A stretch of DNA of 64,000 bases from CALCKU01 sp964607445 (GCA_964607445.1 CAZSKN010000001.1:144957-208956), one strand, 5' to 3'; positions 37,114 to 46,976 are shown, numbered from the stretch's first letter. The notes: generated by a model not told the origin, from the letters alone. Translations and numbers: made by a program.

Positions 37114-40100
37114 TTATTCTGCAGGCGCAGGGCGGTTTCTGACAGAGTGATATATTTTATCAGACTCCCGATCAAAATCATCTAGAGCCAAGGCTAGTTC
37201 AGGATCATATGACGAGCCTAATCCCGGCTGTTTTTCTCCTCGCCATAAACTCCGGAAGAACCGGGTGATATCGACGCCAATGCCATACATGGCGGGCACC
37301 AGCATAAGGGTCAGGAAGAAATCGAATAAAACGCCGAAAGCCAGCGCGACGACCATGGGTTTAAGAAATTCGGCTTGCGTCGAATTTTCGAACAAGATGG
37401 GTGTAATCCCGACAAATGTCGTCACAGATGTTAGCAAAATAGGTCTAAAGCGTGAGACACAGGCATCAAGCATTGCCTGATAGGCCCCCACCCCGCGCGC
37501 GCGCAATCGATTGACATAATCTATTAAAACCAAATTATCATTTACGGCCACGCCCGAAGCTGCAAAAAAGCCAAAGAGGGACATGATCCCGAAGGGAACA
37601 CCCGTGATAATATTTCCAAAGATCATCCCGACAAGCGCAAAAGGTATCGCAATCATAATCAGTAGCGGTTGCGCGTAAGATTTAAACGCAATCGCTAGCA
37701 AGCCATACATCATGAATAATATGGCGACCAAAGAAATATTTAATTCACGGATAAAATTAATCTCGATCTCATCATCCCCGACGGCAATACGACTCACATT
37801 CGGGTGCCGAAATTCCCAATCGGGAATAAAGTTTTCGGCCATATCTTTTTTAATTCGCGCCAGTTCGGCTTTTTCACCGCGAACGCGCGCGCCCGTATAG
37901 GTCAATCGCTTACGATCCCGGCGCTGAATGCGCCCAACCCCGTCGGCAAAGCTAACGTCCGCAACAGAGAACAATGGCACTTCAACACCGTTAGCAGATC
38001 GAATACGCAAGCCCTGCAAACTATCTATGGACTGTCGGGCGAACTCCGGATATCGCACCATAACACGCACATCTTCACCATTGCGCGGCAGACGCTGCAC
38101 TTCACGTCCGTAAAAAGCTTCGCGAACCTGTCGCGTAACATCCGAAAGCTTTATCCCTAATGTTTCCGCGCCCGGCTTTAACGTAAATTGAATCTCTCTG
38201 GCCGAGCTTTCCAATCCATCCCAAGCCCCGGCAACGGCAGAATAGCTTTCCATTCCGGCTTTCAAATCTAGTACGGCAGCTTTCAAGGCCGCCGGGTCCG
38301 CAGATGCAATGCCGTAGAATAAACCACCACCATTCCCCGTGCCACCTTCGGTAAATCCGTAATTCACACGGTAAGCATCGGGGATTTCGCCGACATATTC
38401 TTCTAGCTTATCCGCAATTGCCTTGGTTGATATTTCCTGACGCTTATCGGCTGTTGTCAAACCCAGAAACCCGTCAACCCGGTTTCTGTTTGTAATCGTC
38501 CCCGGTTCTGTGATCAGAGCATAGCTAACACCGAAATCATTTTGGGTATTTTCATTAAGTTGCGCAATGCCGGCATCTACACGCTGGCGCACCTGCTCAC
38601 GGCGTTCAAATGTCGTTCCCTCGGGGAAACGCGCGCTAAAGGCAATCATATCCCCTTCAACTTCGGGTATGAATGAGCTGGGTGCGATGCCCACTTTCAA
38701 AAATGTGACCGACATAATGAAAAAACCGACAAAAACGGACAGGGTAATATAACGAAAGCGTATCAGTAAGGCGATAAAAGGTCGGAACCGCACCTTGGCA
38801 AAGGTCACTAAACTATTGGCAAGGCGAGATTGCAGTCGCATAAGCCGGCCTTGGTTATTTTCATCAATAGGTTTTAAATGCCTCAAATGCGCGGGCAATA
38901 TGAAAAAAGCTTCAATCAAGGAAAACACAAGAACGGCAATAACAACCAGGCTGATCTGGGCGGTCATGGCGCGTATTGGCCCGGTCATCAACATAAAGGG
39001 AACAAACATTAATATCGTTGTGATCACCGCAAAAAAGACCGGCTTAACCACCATATTAGCACCACCGACGGCCCCTTTTTCACCGTAAATTCCGTTTTCA
39101 GTATGTAGATATACAGATTCGCCCACCACAATTGCATCGTCAACAACAATACCAATCACCAATAAAAAGGCGAATAATGATATCATATTTAAGGTGATCC
39201 CAATATGCGGAGCAATGGCGATGGCCCCACAAAACGCGGCGGCAATACCGATTGTCACCCAAATGGCGACGACCGGACGTAAAAATAAAATCAGGATTAT
39301 AAGAACCAAAGCCATACCTGAAAGCGCATTCGACCCAATCAACGACATGCGGCTATCAAACATTGTAGATCCATCAAACCAGATAGAAAATGTCATATTA
39401 GGAGGTAATTTCGCTTGTATCTCTTTTTCAAATTTACGGATATTTTTACCCGCAACCGTCACATCAAGCGCGTCCGGAGATCGCACTTCAAAAATGGCGG
39501 TGTTCTGCCCTCTGAACTGGGCGGCGAATTCGCTATCATCAAAACCGTCAATCACCTTGGCGATATCGCGGACACGGATAATACCGCCACTTACGGTCTG
39601 GCGCACAATAATATCTTTAAATTCTTCTTCAGAATTCGCTAATGATCGCGCGCGTAATTGCAAATTTCCGCCTGTGGTTTGCACGGTTCCGGCAGACAGA
39701 TTAATAGAAGAACCGGATATTTCCTGAGCCACTTGCGAAAATGTCAGATTATACTGGCGAAGCGCTGTTTCCGAAATTTCAATCGTGACTTGTTCCGGAC
39801 GCTTTGAGATTTGTTCTGTGAGTTGCAGTCCGGATAATTTCGTAATCTCTAACCGCACATCATTGGCCGCCCGCTGCAAGGTCAGCGGATCCACGTCACC
39901 GTGTAGGGCCAAATACATAATTTCAGGTCGGGCATCCCATCGGATGATTTGCGGACGAAAACTATCAGGAGGCAAGTTTTGTATCGCATCAACACGAGAC
40001 TTCACTTCATCAAGAAGCTTTTCATAATCTATGCGTAATTTCGTCCGGATATTAACCGACCCTCCACTTTCGCGGGCCGTCGCTTCTATATAGTCAATAC

Positions 40101-40329
40101 CGTCCAAACCATCGACAGATTCTTCAATGCGAACAATAAGTTGTTCTTCAACATCGCGCGGAGAGGCGCCCGGCCAAGACACCGTAACCGTCATACCATT
40201 AATTGTCGTCTGGGGGATAAATTCCCGTTCCATGCTGAAATAGCCAAAAACACCCACAACAAACATGGCCACCATAATAAGGTTTGCGGCAATTGGGTTT
40301 CTAACAAACCATGTAATTAAACCCTTCAT
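37114..40329 (-). CDS. RND efflux transporter (inner-membrane pump)
   Basis: A 1071-residue RND permease with twelve expected membrane segments and two large periplasmic loops. It opens with MKGLITWFVRNPIAANLIM, typical of the HAE1-like family, and carries the charged pair region GIVVDDAIVVGE in TM4 with acidic residues for proton relay. It is proton-driven and exports hydrophobic or amphiphilic compounds. Its ATG overlaps the TAA of the membrane-fusion gene. Specificity cannot be told from sequence. Confidence 0.94.
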   Translation of the reverse strand: MKGLITWFVRNPIAANLIMVAMFVVGVFGYFSMEREFIPQTTINGMTVTVSWPGASPRDVEEQLIVRIEESVDGLDGIDYIEATARESGGSVNIRTKLRIDYEKLLDEVKSRVDAIQNLPPDSFRPQIIRWDARPEIMYLALHGDVDPLTLQRAANDVRLEITKLSGLQLTEQISKRPEQVTIEISETALRQYNLTFSQVAQEISGSSINLSAGTVQTTGGNLQLRARSLANSEEEFKDIIVRQTVSGGIIRVRDIAKVIDGFDDSEFAAQFRGQNTAIFEVRSPDALDVTVAGKNIRKFEKEIQAKLPPNMTFSIWFDGSTMFDSRMSLIGSNALSGMALVLIILILFLRPVVAIWVTIGIAAAFCGAIAIAPHIGITLNMISLFAFLLVIGIVVDDAIVVGESVYLHTENGIYGEKGAVGGANMVVKPVFFAVITTILMFVPFMLMTGPIRAMTAQISLVVIAVLVFSLIEAFFILPAHLRHLKPIDENNQGRLMRLQSRLANSLVTFAKVRFRPFIALLIRFRYITLSVFVGFFIMSVTFLKVGIAPSSFIPEVEGDMIAFSARFPEGTTFERREQVRQRVDAGIAQLNENTQNDFGVSYALITEPGTITNRNRVDGFLGLTTADKRQEISTKAIADKLEEYVGEIPDAYRVNYGFTEGGTGNGGGLFYGIASADPAALKAAVLDLKAGMESYSAVAGAWDGLESSAREIQFTLKPGAETLGIKLSDVTRQVREAFYGREVQRLPRNGEDVRVMVRYPEFARQSIDSLQGLRIRSANGVEVPLFSVADVSFADGVGRIQRRDRKRLTYTGARVRGEKAELARIKKDMAENFIPDWEFRHPNVSRIAVGDDEIEINFIRELNISLVAILFMMYGLLAIAFKSYAQPLLIMIAIPFALVGMIFGNIITGVPFGIMSLFGFFAASGVAVNDNLVLIDYVNRLRARGVGAYQAMLDACVSRFRPILLTSVTTFVGITPILFENSTQAEFLKPMVVALAFGVLFDFFLTLMLVPAMYGIGVDITRFFRSLWRGEKQPGLGSSYDPELALALDDFDRESDKIYHSVRNRPAPAE

Positions 40330-41780
40330 TACGGTCTCTCTTTCGCGGATACATCCGAACTCGAAGCATCCTCATTTGCCTGCGAGCGCTTAGTTTCTGC
40401 GGCCTCGTTATCAGGTTGGGCCTTTTTTAGCGGGCGTTCTGATGTTTTATCCGTCTTTTTAACGCCCCATTTTCGGGTTTTCTTTGACCCTGCCTTTGTC
40501 TTTGCGTCTTCAGCTTCGCGTTTTACCAGCCAATCCGGTTTAGGCGGTGTCACAAGCACTGTTTCCGGCGCATTCACATCTAATACTTTTAGCGGGGTCT
40601 CAATGCGCGAACGCTCAAGCGGGGATAGGACAATAAGTTCGCCCGGAGTAACGCCGCTGCGTAAAACAGCTCGATCTGCATTACTATCCAACACCTCGAC
40701 CTTACGGATAGCCGCTTTACCTTTATCATCAACGACAAAGACCTCATTATCTGGCCGTAACCCGTCGCGCGGAAATGTAATGACATTTTCATAGACCTTG
40801 CCGTGAATAGTGGCATCGACGAATAACCCCGGAGCCAAAGGTATATTGTTTTCAGAAGCCCCTTTACCGTAAGGATCGAATACTTCAGCAATTGCAAATA
40901 AAGCCCGTGTCTGCCTATCATAGGCACTATCTGTGCGCATAATTTTGCCGTTCCATACACGTCTTTGACCTGCAATAACGGCGCTTAATTCTACATCCGG
41001 CGCCGACGCCCGGTCTTTGGCAACATAAGCAATCGGCAAATCGATTTTCATCAGATCATTATCGATTAAAGGCAGACGAATCTCGACAATATCTGTTGAA
41101 AATATCTGTCCTAGCCGCGTTCCCGGAGACACAAATTGACCCACATCCGAATTTTTCACCCGAACCCGGCCACTAAACGGAGCTTTAACTTCCGTTCGGG
41201 TCAATTGTAATTTCGCATTATCCAAATCAGCTTTTGCCGCCTGTAATGCGGCTTCCGCTTGCTGACGTTGGGGCTGGCGCAATGCCAGAGCACTGGCTTC
41301 ACCACGACCCAATTCCGCATAATCACGTTTTGCAATTTCACCTTCGGCGATTTCACGCACCAAAACCTGTTCGGCCTGAGCAACATTAGCCGAGGCCCGC
41401 ACAACAGAAACTTGGTAATCAGCATCCTCAATCCGTATTAAGGTTTCACCTTTTTTAAAAATCCCGCCACCGATAAAATTAGGCGAGACATAGATGATTT
41501 TACCTCCGACCTGCGGGACCAGATCGATTTCGGTACGTGGCCGAACCTCACCCTGCGTAATCACGCTTAGCTGGATATCAGATTCATAGGCCTTATCCGC
41601 CATAACGGCGAGTGTATTAAAGCTACGCTTCTTTTCTTTGGGTTTTTCATTCGCTTTCACAACAATGAAAGTCACAATGACAAACCCGAAAATGACAGCA
41701 ATAGGCGCCAACACAATGAGTAATTTACGCAAAAACCCGTTCTTAAACCGGGGCTTTCCAATCGTCTTTGTAGTTGACAT
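40329..41780 (-). CDS. RND efflux membrane-fusion (periplasmic adaptor) protein
   Basis: A 483-residue protein with one N-terminal membrane anchor (about 20-42), a lipoyl/barrel-sandwich domain (VVPQVGGKIIYVSPNF region near 90-105), a helical hairpin (about 125-200), the second lipoyl half (APFSGRVRVKNSDVGQFV) and beta-barrel domains. A charged Lys/Glu-rich tail of about 75 residues after residue 405 is unusual in length. It links the outer-membrane factor and the RND pump. Gene order is OMF, adaptor, pump, all minus strand. Confidence 0.93.
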   Translation of the reverse strand: MSTTKTIGKPRFKNGFLRKLLIVLAPIAVIFGFVIVTFIVVKANEKPKEKKRSFNTLAVMADKAYESDIQLSVITQGEVRPRTEIDLVPQVGGKIIYVSPNFIGGGIFKKGETLIRIEDADYQVSVVRASANVAQAEQVLVREIAEGEIAKRDYAELGRGEASALALRQPQRQQAEAALQAAKADLDNAKLQLTRTEVKAPFSGRVRVKNSDVGQFVSPGTRLGQIFSTDIVEIRLPLIDNDLMKIDLPIAYVAKDRASAPDVELSAVIAGQRRVWNGKIMRTDSAYDRQTRALFAIAEVFDPYGKGASENNIPLAPGLFVDATIHGKVYENVITFPRDGLRPDNEVFVVDDKGKAAIRKVEVLDSNADRAVLRSGVTPGELIVLSPLERSRIETPLKVLDVNAPETVLVTPPKPDWLVKREAEDAKTKAGSKKTRKWGVKKTDKTSERPLKKAQPDNEAAETKRSQANEDASSSDVSAKERP

Positions 41781-41800
41781 AGACAGTCCTTTATTAAATT

Positions 41801-43294
41801 TTACGGCCCGTAACTATATATGTTCCCGCGCCCATCCCCAACATTTGTGCCTGCACCTGAATGGGTATTAGCAAAACGTTGGCCCGTAATCGGTAAACTC
41901 CCAAGATCACCTCCGCCTAATGCCACATGTAATCTTACACGATTAGCAAGACGATCTTTTTGCGCCGAGATCAATTGACCCTCGGCAGAGATACGCCGAG
42001 ATTGCGCGTCAAGCAATTGTAAAATTGACGCGAGTCCTTCTGTATAGCGCAACTCTAGTCGTTCTTCGGCCTTTAAGGCCTCTTGGACAGAGGTTTGCAA
42101 GGCGGTCTCACGCTCCTCTAGCCGAGTTTCGGCATTCAATGCCGTCTCAACTTCAAGATAGGCTTGCAAAACCGTACCTGCATAAATCTCGAGTTCTGTT
42201 CTCAAGAGCGCCTCTTGTTGCCTGACATTGGCTTTAAGTCGCCCGCCTTGAAAAATCGGTTGTGCGATATTCGCGGCCACATTGGCCACAATAGAATCAA
42301 TATTGAAAAGCTCAGAGATTGATGGCGCAGAAGCACTAAGTTGCCCCGTCAACGAAATTTGCGGTAATAAATTTTTCTTGGCAATATCAACATTCAATCC
42401 GCTAGATAATAGCCGTTGATTGGCTGCAATAATATCAGGGCGGCGCTGTAGAACATCGCTAGGAATGCCTATATCCGAGAGCGTCGGCAAGGTCGGAAAC
42501 TCTATTTTACTTTCCAACTCATTCGCCGGATATCGCCGCAAAAGGACTTCTAATCTGCGGGTCGTTGCGGTCATATTCTGGCGTCGCGAGGCCTGTAGCG
42601 CTTGCGCATTCGAAACAGAGGAGCGCGCCAAACGCACATCACTTGACCCCGTAACACCGCCTTCAAACCGTCTTTGCGTCAACCGTAATGCCCGACCCTG
42701 CGTCTCCACTTCGCGCGAAGATAAATCCACGAGACGCCGCGCTTCGATAAGATCAAACCAGGTTTGCACAACCTGCCCGGCAATTGAGAGGCGCGCACCC
42801 GCAAGATCAGCCTCAAAAGCCGCCGCGTCGGCATCACTGGCCTTGATTTGATCTCGAATACGGCGCCAAACATCAACTTCCCATTGCGCATTTATACCGC
42901 CAGAGAAGGCGGATTGGTTAGGGTTAAAAGCCCGGGTGTTTTCTGTGCGGCTAATGCCAGCCTGCCCTCTGACCGTAGGCAATCGGTCCGCCCCGGCAAT
43001 ATCTGCACGCGCAAGCGAGGCTTCAAAACGTCCGCGCGCGGCATTGATATCCGTATTTTTCTGAAGCGCCTCATCAAGTAATGTCGTAAGCTTCGTATCG
43101 TTAAAACTTTGGACCCATGCATTACTCGGCAATACAGCACCTGAGGACACATCGGCGCTATGGGGTTCTACCCAGCTTTGCGCAGGAGCCGCCGGAATAT
43201 CTGGTGCAATCTCTGTGGCTTCTGGACGGATATCCAATGTCGAACAAGCCGAAAGTGCTAAAAAGCTCATCCCAATTAGAAAAAACGGGCGCAT
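41801..43294 (-). CDS. RND efflux outer-membrane factor lipoprotein (NodT/OprM-type)
   Basis: A 497-residue TolC-like channel protein with lipobox LSAC (Cys17). Two outer-membrane-factor repeats are visible: the first with GRFEASLARADIAGADRLPTV in two pieces around residues 86-108, and the second with RRPDIIAANQRLLSSG near 283. It is the first gene of the efflux operon; the adaptor gene begins 20 bases after its stop. A long inverted repeat lies in the upstream intergenic region. Confidence 0.93.
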   Translation of the reverse strand: MRPFFLIGMSFLALSACSTLDIRPEATEIAPDIPAAPAQSWVEPHSADVSSGAVLPSNAWVQSFNDTKLTTLLDEALQKNTDINAARGRFEASLARADIAGADRLPTVRGQAGISRTENTRAFNPNQSAFSGGINAQWEVDVWRRIRDQIKASDADAAAFEADLAGARLSIAGQVVQTWFDLIEARRLVDLSSREVETQGRALRLTQRRFEGGVTGSSDVRLARSSVSNAQALQASRRQNMTATTRRLEVLLRRYPANELESKIEFPTLPTLSDIGIPSDVLQRRPDIIAANQRLLSSGLNVDIAKKNLLPQISLTGQLSASAPSISELFNIDSIVANVAANIAQPIFQGGRLKANVRQQEALLRTELEIYAGTVLQAYLEVETALNAETRLEERETALQTSVQEALKAEERLELRYTEGLASILQLLDAQSRRISAEGQLISAQKDRLANRVRLHVALGGGDLGSLPITGQRFANTHSGAGTNVGDGRGNIYSYGP

Positions 43295-43332
43295 GACAAG
43301 TCTCCTTTTTTCCTCTCTACCGCAAATAATTA

Positions 43333-43377
43333 CCGAAAGTCAATTACAATTTATTGAAAAACAATAAATTCTTTCGG
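43333..43377. promoter_or_regulatory. Inverted repeat between the efflux operon and phoR
   Basis: AATTTATTG (43348-43356) and CAATAAATT (43362-43370) are a perfect 9-bp inverted repeat with a 5-base spacer. It is flanked by CCGAAAG (43333-43339) and CTTTCGG (43371-43377), giving an outer 7-bp arm pair with an 8-base asymmetry. It sits 39 bases upstream of the outer-membrane factor start, suited to an operator for the efflux operon. No regulator gene is adjacent. Confidence 0.45.
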
Positions 43378-43517
43378 ATTTTTCTGTCTCTAGCCTCTAT
43401 AACACTAATCCGAAGATTTCTGCTCAATAGTCAATAAATTAAGTGTTATACCTAAAATCTCGGGATTATTGTATTGCACCTATTGCGTCGTGAACAAAGT
43501 TACGCTTTAGGGAGAAT

Positions 43518-44942
43518 ATGAACCGCCCTGTGCATAGACAGAAAAAAAAAGACGTGACAACGCCTCTTGCAAAGCAAGTTTTACCTGACTCCTACACTGC
43601 ACACGCGCAAAAACGTTTGCAATCGCAAGACCTTATTTTCTTTTTAGGGCTTGGTACCCTTATCCAGCTCTGTCTGGCGGCATTTACCGGCATCCCGCTT
43701 TTGCACGCCTTATTGGGGACGTTGATTTTCATTGCAGGAGGGTTTGCTTATCGTAAATCCATTCAAGCTGGCGATATTGATTCCGCTTTTACACCCAAAT
43801 TTTCTATCTCCGAAACCGTAAGACAAGGCGAAGCCCGACTCGCCGACGGCTTTGCCGAGGCCGTGGTTATCATTGGCCAGCAACACCAAGTTACTTATGC
43901 CAATCCCGCAGCCCAAGCCATGTTGGGCATTGAACGCCCCGGACAAGCCCTTGCAACCTTTGTGCGCAACCCCGCCGTTATCGACATGATCCATACGGTC
44001 ATGGGGGGAAATCGACCCCATGCCGTTACATACCATGTGGAAACACCCGTGGATCGACACTTTCGAACCTATGCCGCCCCGATAAACTCCCTATTTGATA
44101 ACGAGCCGCCAATACGGGCGCTCGTCGTTTTTTACGACATCACCGATATTGTACGCGCCAATGATTTACGGTCGGATTTTTTAGCCAATGCCTCACACGA
44201 ACTGAAAACACCCGTGGCCTCTTTACTGGGCTATATTGAAACTCTGCGGGGTCATGCCCGAAATGATCCAGACGCCCGGGAGCGTTTTCTGGTTATCATG
44301 CAAGAACAGGCCGAACGGATGCAACGCTTGATAAATGACTTATTGTCTTTACGCCGCATAGAGTTAACACAACATCTCGCACCAACGGACACCACAAATT
44401 TCTACGCATCTATACAGACAGCTCTTGAAACTGTTGCCCCGCTTTTGAATGCCCGTAAGGTTACAATCGATTACACTGGCCCACAATATGCCAATGTCAT
44501 TGGCATTGCCGATGATATCGTACAATTAGTGCTTAATCTTGTAGAAAATGCTATTCAAATCAGCCCGCCTGATAGTGTTGTAAATCTCGATTTAGACCTA
44601 TTGCTGGATTGGACACCGGGTGAAGAATTCAGTGAAACGGCCCTCGCTCTGGATGCGCCTCGTCGGCGGATAAACACGCCAGCAGATCCTGATAAGAGTT
44701 TTTACCGCCTACGCATTCGCGATAGCGGTCCGGGGTTTGCACGCGAACATTTACCCCGGCTCGGCGAGAGATTTTACCGCATTGCGGGCGATCGTAAAAA
44801 CAAAGACCGTGGAACCGGTCTAGGCTTGGCTATTGTAAAACATATCTGTCGACGTCATCGCGGAGGGTTTTACGTTGAAAGCGCCCAGGATGTAGGCACT
44901 GAATTTATTATCACGCTACCGGCAATCTTAGGCGACGATTAG
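43518..44942 (+). CDS. phoR: Phosphate regulon sensor histidine kinase PhoR
   Basis: A 474-residue membrane kinase: two N-terminal membrane segments (about 40-80), a PAS domain (about 110-210, with GFAEAVVIIGQQHQVTYANPAA around 113-134 in part), HisKA with ANASHELKTPVAS (His227), and a HATPase with NLVENAIQIS, DSGPGFA and DRGTGLGLAIVKH. Start ATG 43518 has GGGAGAA upstream. The PhoR call rests on architecture and on phoU and phoB following. The pst transporter genes often placed between phoR and phoU in related bacteria are absent here. Confidence 0.88.
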   Translation: MNRPVHRQKKKDVTTPLAKQVLPDSYTAHAQKRLQSQDLIFFLGLGTLIQLCLAAFTGIPLLHALLGTLIFIAGGFAYRKSIQAGDIDSAFTPKFSISETVRQGEARLADGFAEAVVIIGQQHQVTYANPAAQAMLGIERPGQALATFVRNPAVIDMIHTVMGGNRPHAVTYHVETPVDRHFRTYAAPINSLFDNEPPIRALVVFYDITDIVRANDLRSDFLANASHELKTPVASLLGYIETLRGHARNDPDARERFLVIMQEQAERMQRLINDLLSLRRIELTQHLAPTDTTNFYASIQTALETVAPLLNARKVTIDYTGPQYANVIGIADDIVQLVLNLVENAIQISPPDSVVNLDLDLLLDWTPGEEFSETALALDAPRRRINTPADPDKSFYRLRIRDSGPGFAREHLPRLGERFYRIAGDRKNKDRGTGLGLAIVKHICRRHRGGFYVESAQDVGTEFIITLPAILGDD

Positions 44943-44973
44943 GCATTGTTTTTAAATATCTTGATTATTTAAA

Positions 44974-45019
44974 CTGTCACAAATCCGTATTTTTATTGTC
45001 ATAATAATAAGCTTATATT
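44974..45019 (+). promoter_or_regulatory. Three-repeat Pho box and -10 element upstream of phoU
   Basis: CTGTCAC (44974), CCGTATT (44985) and TTGTCAT (44996) are three heptamers exactly 11 bases apart, each separated by four AT-rich bases. This is the layout of PhoB binding sites (consensus repeat CTGTCAT). A -10-like TATATT at 45014-45019 lies 11 bases beyond the last repeat, the usual geometry of a PhoB-activated promoter. I infer phosphate-starvation control of phoU-phoB. Confidence 0.6.
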
Positions 45020-45087
45020 AGCGTGTCACTGTGTAATAAGCAAACACACTCTATTAATTATTGGAGGCGAGCGACAAAGGTAGTGCC

Positions 45088-45780
45088 ATGCAAAATATAG
45101 CTGATCATATAGTATCCGGATTTGATGAAGAATTAAATATGCTGTCCACGACGATTGCTCAACTTGGCGGACTTGTAGAAACTATGGTCGCGGATTCTGT
45201 AAAGTCCGTTAAAAAACGGGACGATGAACTGGCAAATTCTGTGATCGAACGGGACCGCCAAGCCAATCAATTACAAGAACAAATTGACGAAGATGCCATG
45301 CGTATATTTGCATTACGACATCCGATGGCAACGGATTTACGCCGGGTTATCGGGGCCATTAAAGTTGCCACAGATCTTGAGCGCGTAGGCGACCTCGCCG
45401 AAGGTATTGCGCGGCGCGCCCTGACCGTGAATGAAGGGGAAGCTCTGGCTTTGGCCAAAGGTGTAACCCGTATGGGGAAGCTGGTTAAGTCACAACTCAA
45501 AGACGCTCTGGATGCATTTCTGACCGATAATGTCAATAAGGCCAAGCAGGTCTGGCTTGGGGATGAAGATGTTGACGAAATGTATAATTCTCTCTTTCGC
45601 GAACTCCTGACATATATGATGGAAGACCCCCGCACGATTTCCTCAAGTGCTGGACTTTTGTTTGCTGCTAAAAACCTTGAACGTATAGGTGACCACGCAA
45701 CAAATATTGCTGAGACGATCTATTTTATAGTTGAAGGGACACCTTTGACCGTTGAAAGGGCGAAAACTGTCGAGAGTTAA
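45088..45780 (+). CDS. phoU: Phosphate signalling protein PhoU
   Basis: About 230 residues from ATG 45088 (MQNIADHIVSGFDEEL), preceded by AAAGG; the in-frame TTG at 45061 overlaps the more distant GGAGG and is less likely. Two PhoU helical-bundle repeats carry the family metal-binding motifs, for example ATDLERVGDLAEGIARRA and KNLERIGDHATNIAE. PhoU dampens PhoR kinase activity when phosphate is plentiful, usually together with the Pst transporter. phoB follows after 26 bases. Confidence 0.95.
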   Translation: MQNIADHIVSGFDEELNMLSTTIAQLGGLVETMVADSVKSVKKRDDELANSVIERDRQANQLQEQIDEDAMRIFALRHPMATDLRRVIGAIKVATDLERVGDLAEGIARRALTVNEGEALALAKGVTRMGKLVKSQLKDALDAFLTDNVNKAKQVWLGDEDVDEMYNSLFRELLTYMMEDPRTISSSAGLLFAAKNLERIGDHATNIAETIYFIVEGTPLTVERAKTVES

Positions 45781-45806
45781 CGCTATATCCGGCTTCGTTT
45801 AACATT

Positions 45807-46496
45807 ATGAAACCCTACCTGCTGATTGCCGAAGACGAAGATGCCATAGCCACTCTCCTCGAATATAATTTCGAAAAAGAAGGGTATGAGGTCGGCCTTG
45901 CAATCAATGGCGAAGAGGCTCTGCTTATGGCGGAAGAACGGACGCCTGATATCATTATACTCGACTGGATGATGCCGCAAATATCAGGTATTGAAGTCTG
46001 TCGTCGCCTACGTCGTAACCCCGAAACACGAACGACACCAATCATCATGCTAACGGCACGCGGAGATGAGACTGACCGTATTAACGGACTTGATATTGGC
46101 GCAGATGATTATGTTACAAAACCTTTTTCTACAGCCGAGCTCTTGGCCCGTATCCGCGCCTTATTGCGGCGCGCTCAACCCGGATTATTAGAAGATATCA
46201 TTCGTCACGGCGATATAGAGATTGATACCAAAGCCTTTCGTGTCCGGCGTGGAGATAAAGAACTTCATTTGGGGCCGACAGAATTTCGTCTGCTCTGGCA
46301 CTTAATGCTACACCCCACACGGGTCTTTTCACGCGAACATTTACTCGATGCTGTCTGGGGGCGCGATGTCTATGTCGAAGCCCGAACGGTCGATGTGCAT
46401 ATAGGTCGCCTACGCAAAGCGTTGAAACAGCCTGACAAAGCCGACCCTATAAGGACAGTGCGCTCGGCCGGCTATGCTTTTGAGAAGACGCCTTAA
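45807..46496 (+). CDS. phoB: Phosphate regulon response regulator PhoB
   Basis: A 229-residue OmpR/PhoB-family regulator: receiver domain (1-120) with acidic pocket AEDED, phospho-Asp53 in IILDWMMP and the Lys of VTKPFS; winged-helix DNA-binding domain (about 130-228) with LGPTEFRLLWHLM, REHLLDAVWG and VDVHIGRLRKAL. It activates phosphate-starvation genes by binding Pho boxes such as the one upstream of phoU. It ends facing the minus-strand glycine-zipper gene, 6 bases away. Confidence 0.95.
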   Translation: MKPYLLIAEDEDAIATLLEYNFEKEGYEVGLAINGEEALLMAEERTPDIIILDWMMPQISGIEVCRRLRRNPETRTTPIIMLTARGDETDRINGLDIGADDYVTKPFSTAELLARIRALLRRAQPGLLEDIIRHGDIEIDTKAFRVRRGDKELHLGPTEFRLLWHLMLHPTRVFSREHLLDAVWGRDVYVEARTVDVHIGRLRKALKQPDKADPIRTVRSAGYAFEKTP

Positions 46497-46502
46497 GCCT
46501 AT

Positions 46503-46919
46503 TTACCCCAGAACACGGTGCCCGCGCCCAGCCATACAGCTTAGTACGATATGCTTGCGTTCATCACGCGTTTGAAGCGCGGCACTGCCGCCGCCCAAGG
46601 CTCCGCCTATTAAGGCACCGCCAATAAAGTCGTCAAAATCACCATCATAAGAATCCGCCAAGCCGATAAGACCGCCGACACCCGCTCCAATCAGAGCGGC
46701 CGTACGCGTATCTGCATTATCATAACTCCGCTGTTGCGCGAGGGCTTGGCAATCGGCTAAATCCGCATCGGCGCTGGCTGACGGTCTGTCGAGTATCGGT
46801 ACATAAGCTGCGCCCCCTCCGGCACAGGCTGTGAGTGATAAGGCCGCCACACCCAAGCCGCTGGCTTTTATATGTCTCAACACAGTGAGTTTAAGGCTAT
46901 TCGTCATCAATATTGTCAT
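46503..46919 (-). CDS. Glycine-zipper lipoprotein
   Basis: About 138 residues from ATG 46919 (a GTG lies one codon earlier). The signal peptide ends in a lipobox, SLTAC. The C-terminal half has glycine-zipper stretches (AALIGAGVGGLIGLAD and IGGALIGGALGGGSA) that typically insert in the outer membrane or periplasmic face. Family function is generally structural and poorly defined. Upstream lies the 24-bp repeat array, which may affect its expression. Confidence 0.75.
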   Translation of the reverse strand: MTILMTNSLKLTVLRHIKASGLGVAALSLTACAGGGAAYVPILDRPSASADADLADCQALAQQRSYDNADTRTAALIGAGVGGLIGLADSYDGDFDDFIGGALIGGALGGGSAALQTRDERKHIVLSCMAGRGHRVLG

Positions 46920-46976
46920 CACTCATCTCTAGAAATTAATAATTACACTCTGTCTATCTTATACGCTTTAAAACCG

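Noticed and set aside
37077..37181. Extended N-terminus for the M13 peptidase
   Set aside because: It overlaps the end of the RND gene, and the lipoprotein signal begins at 37076.
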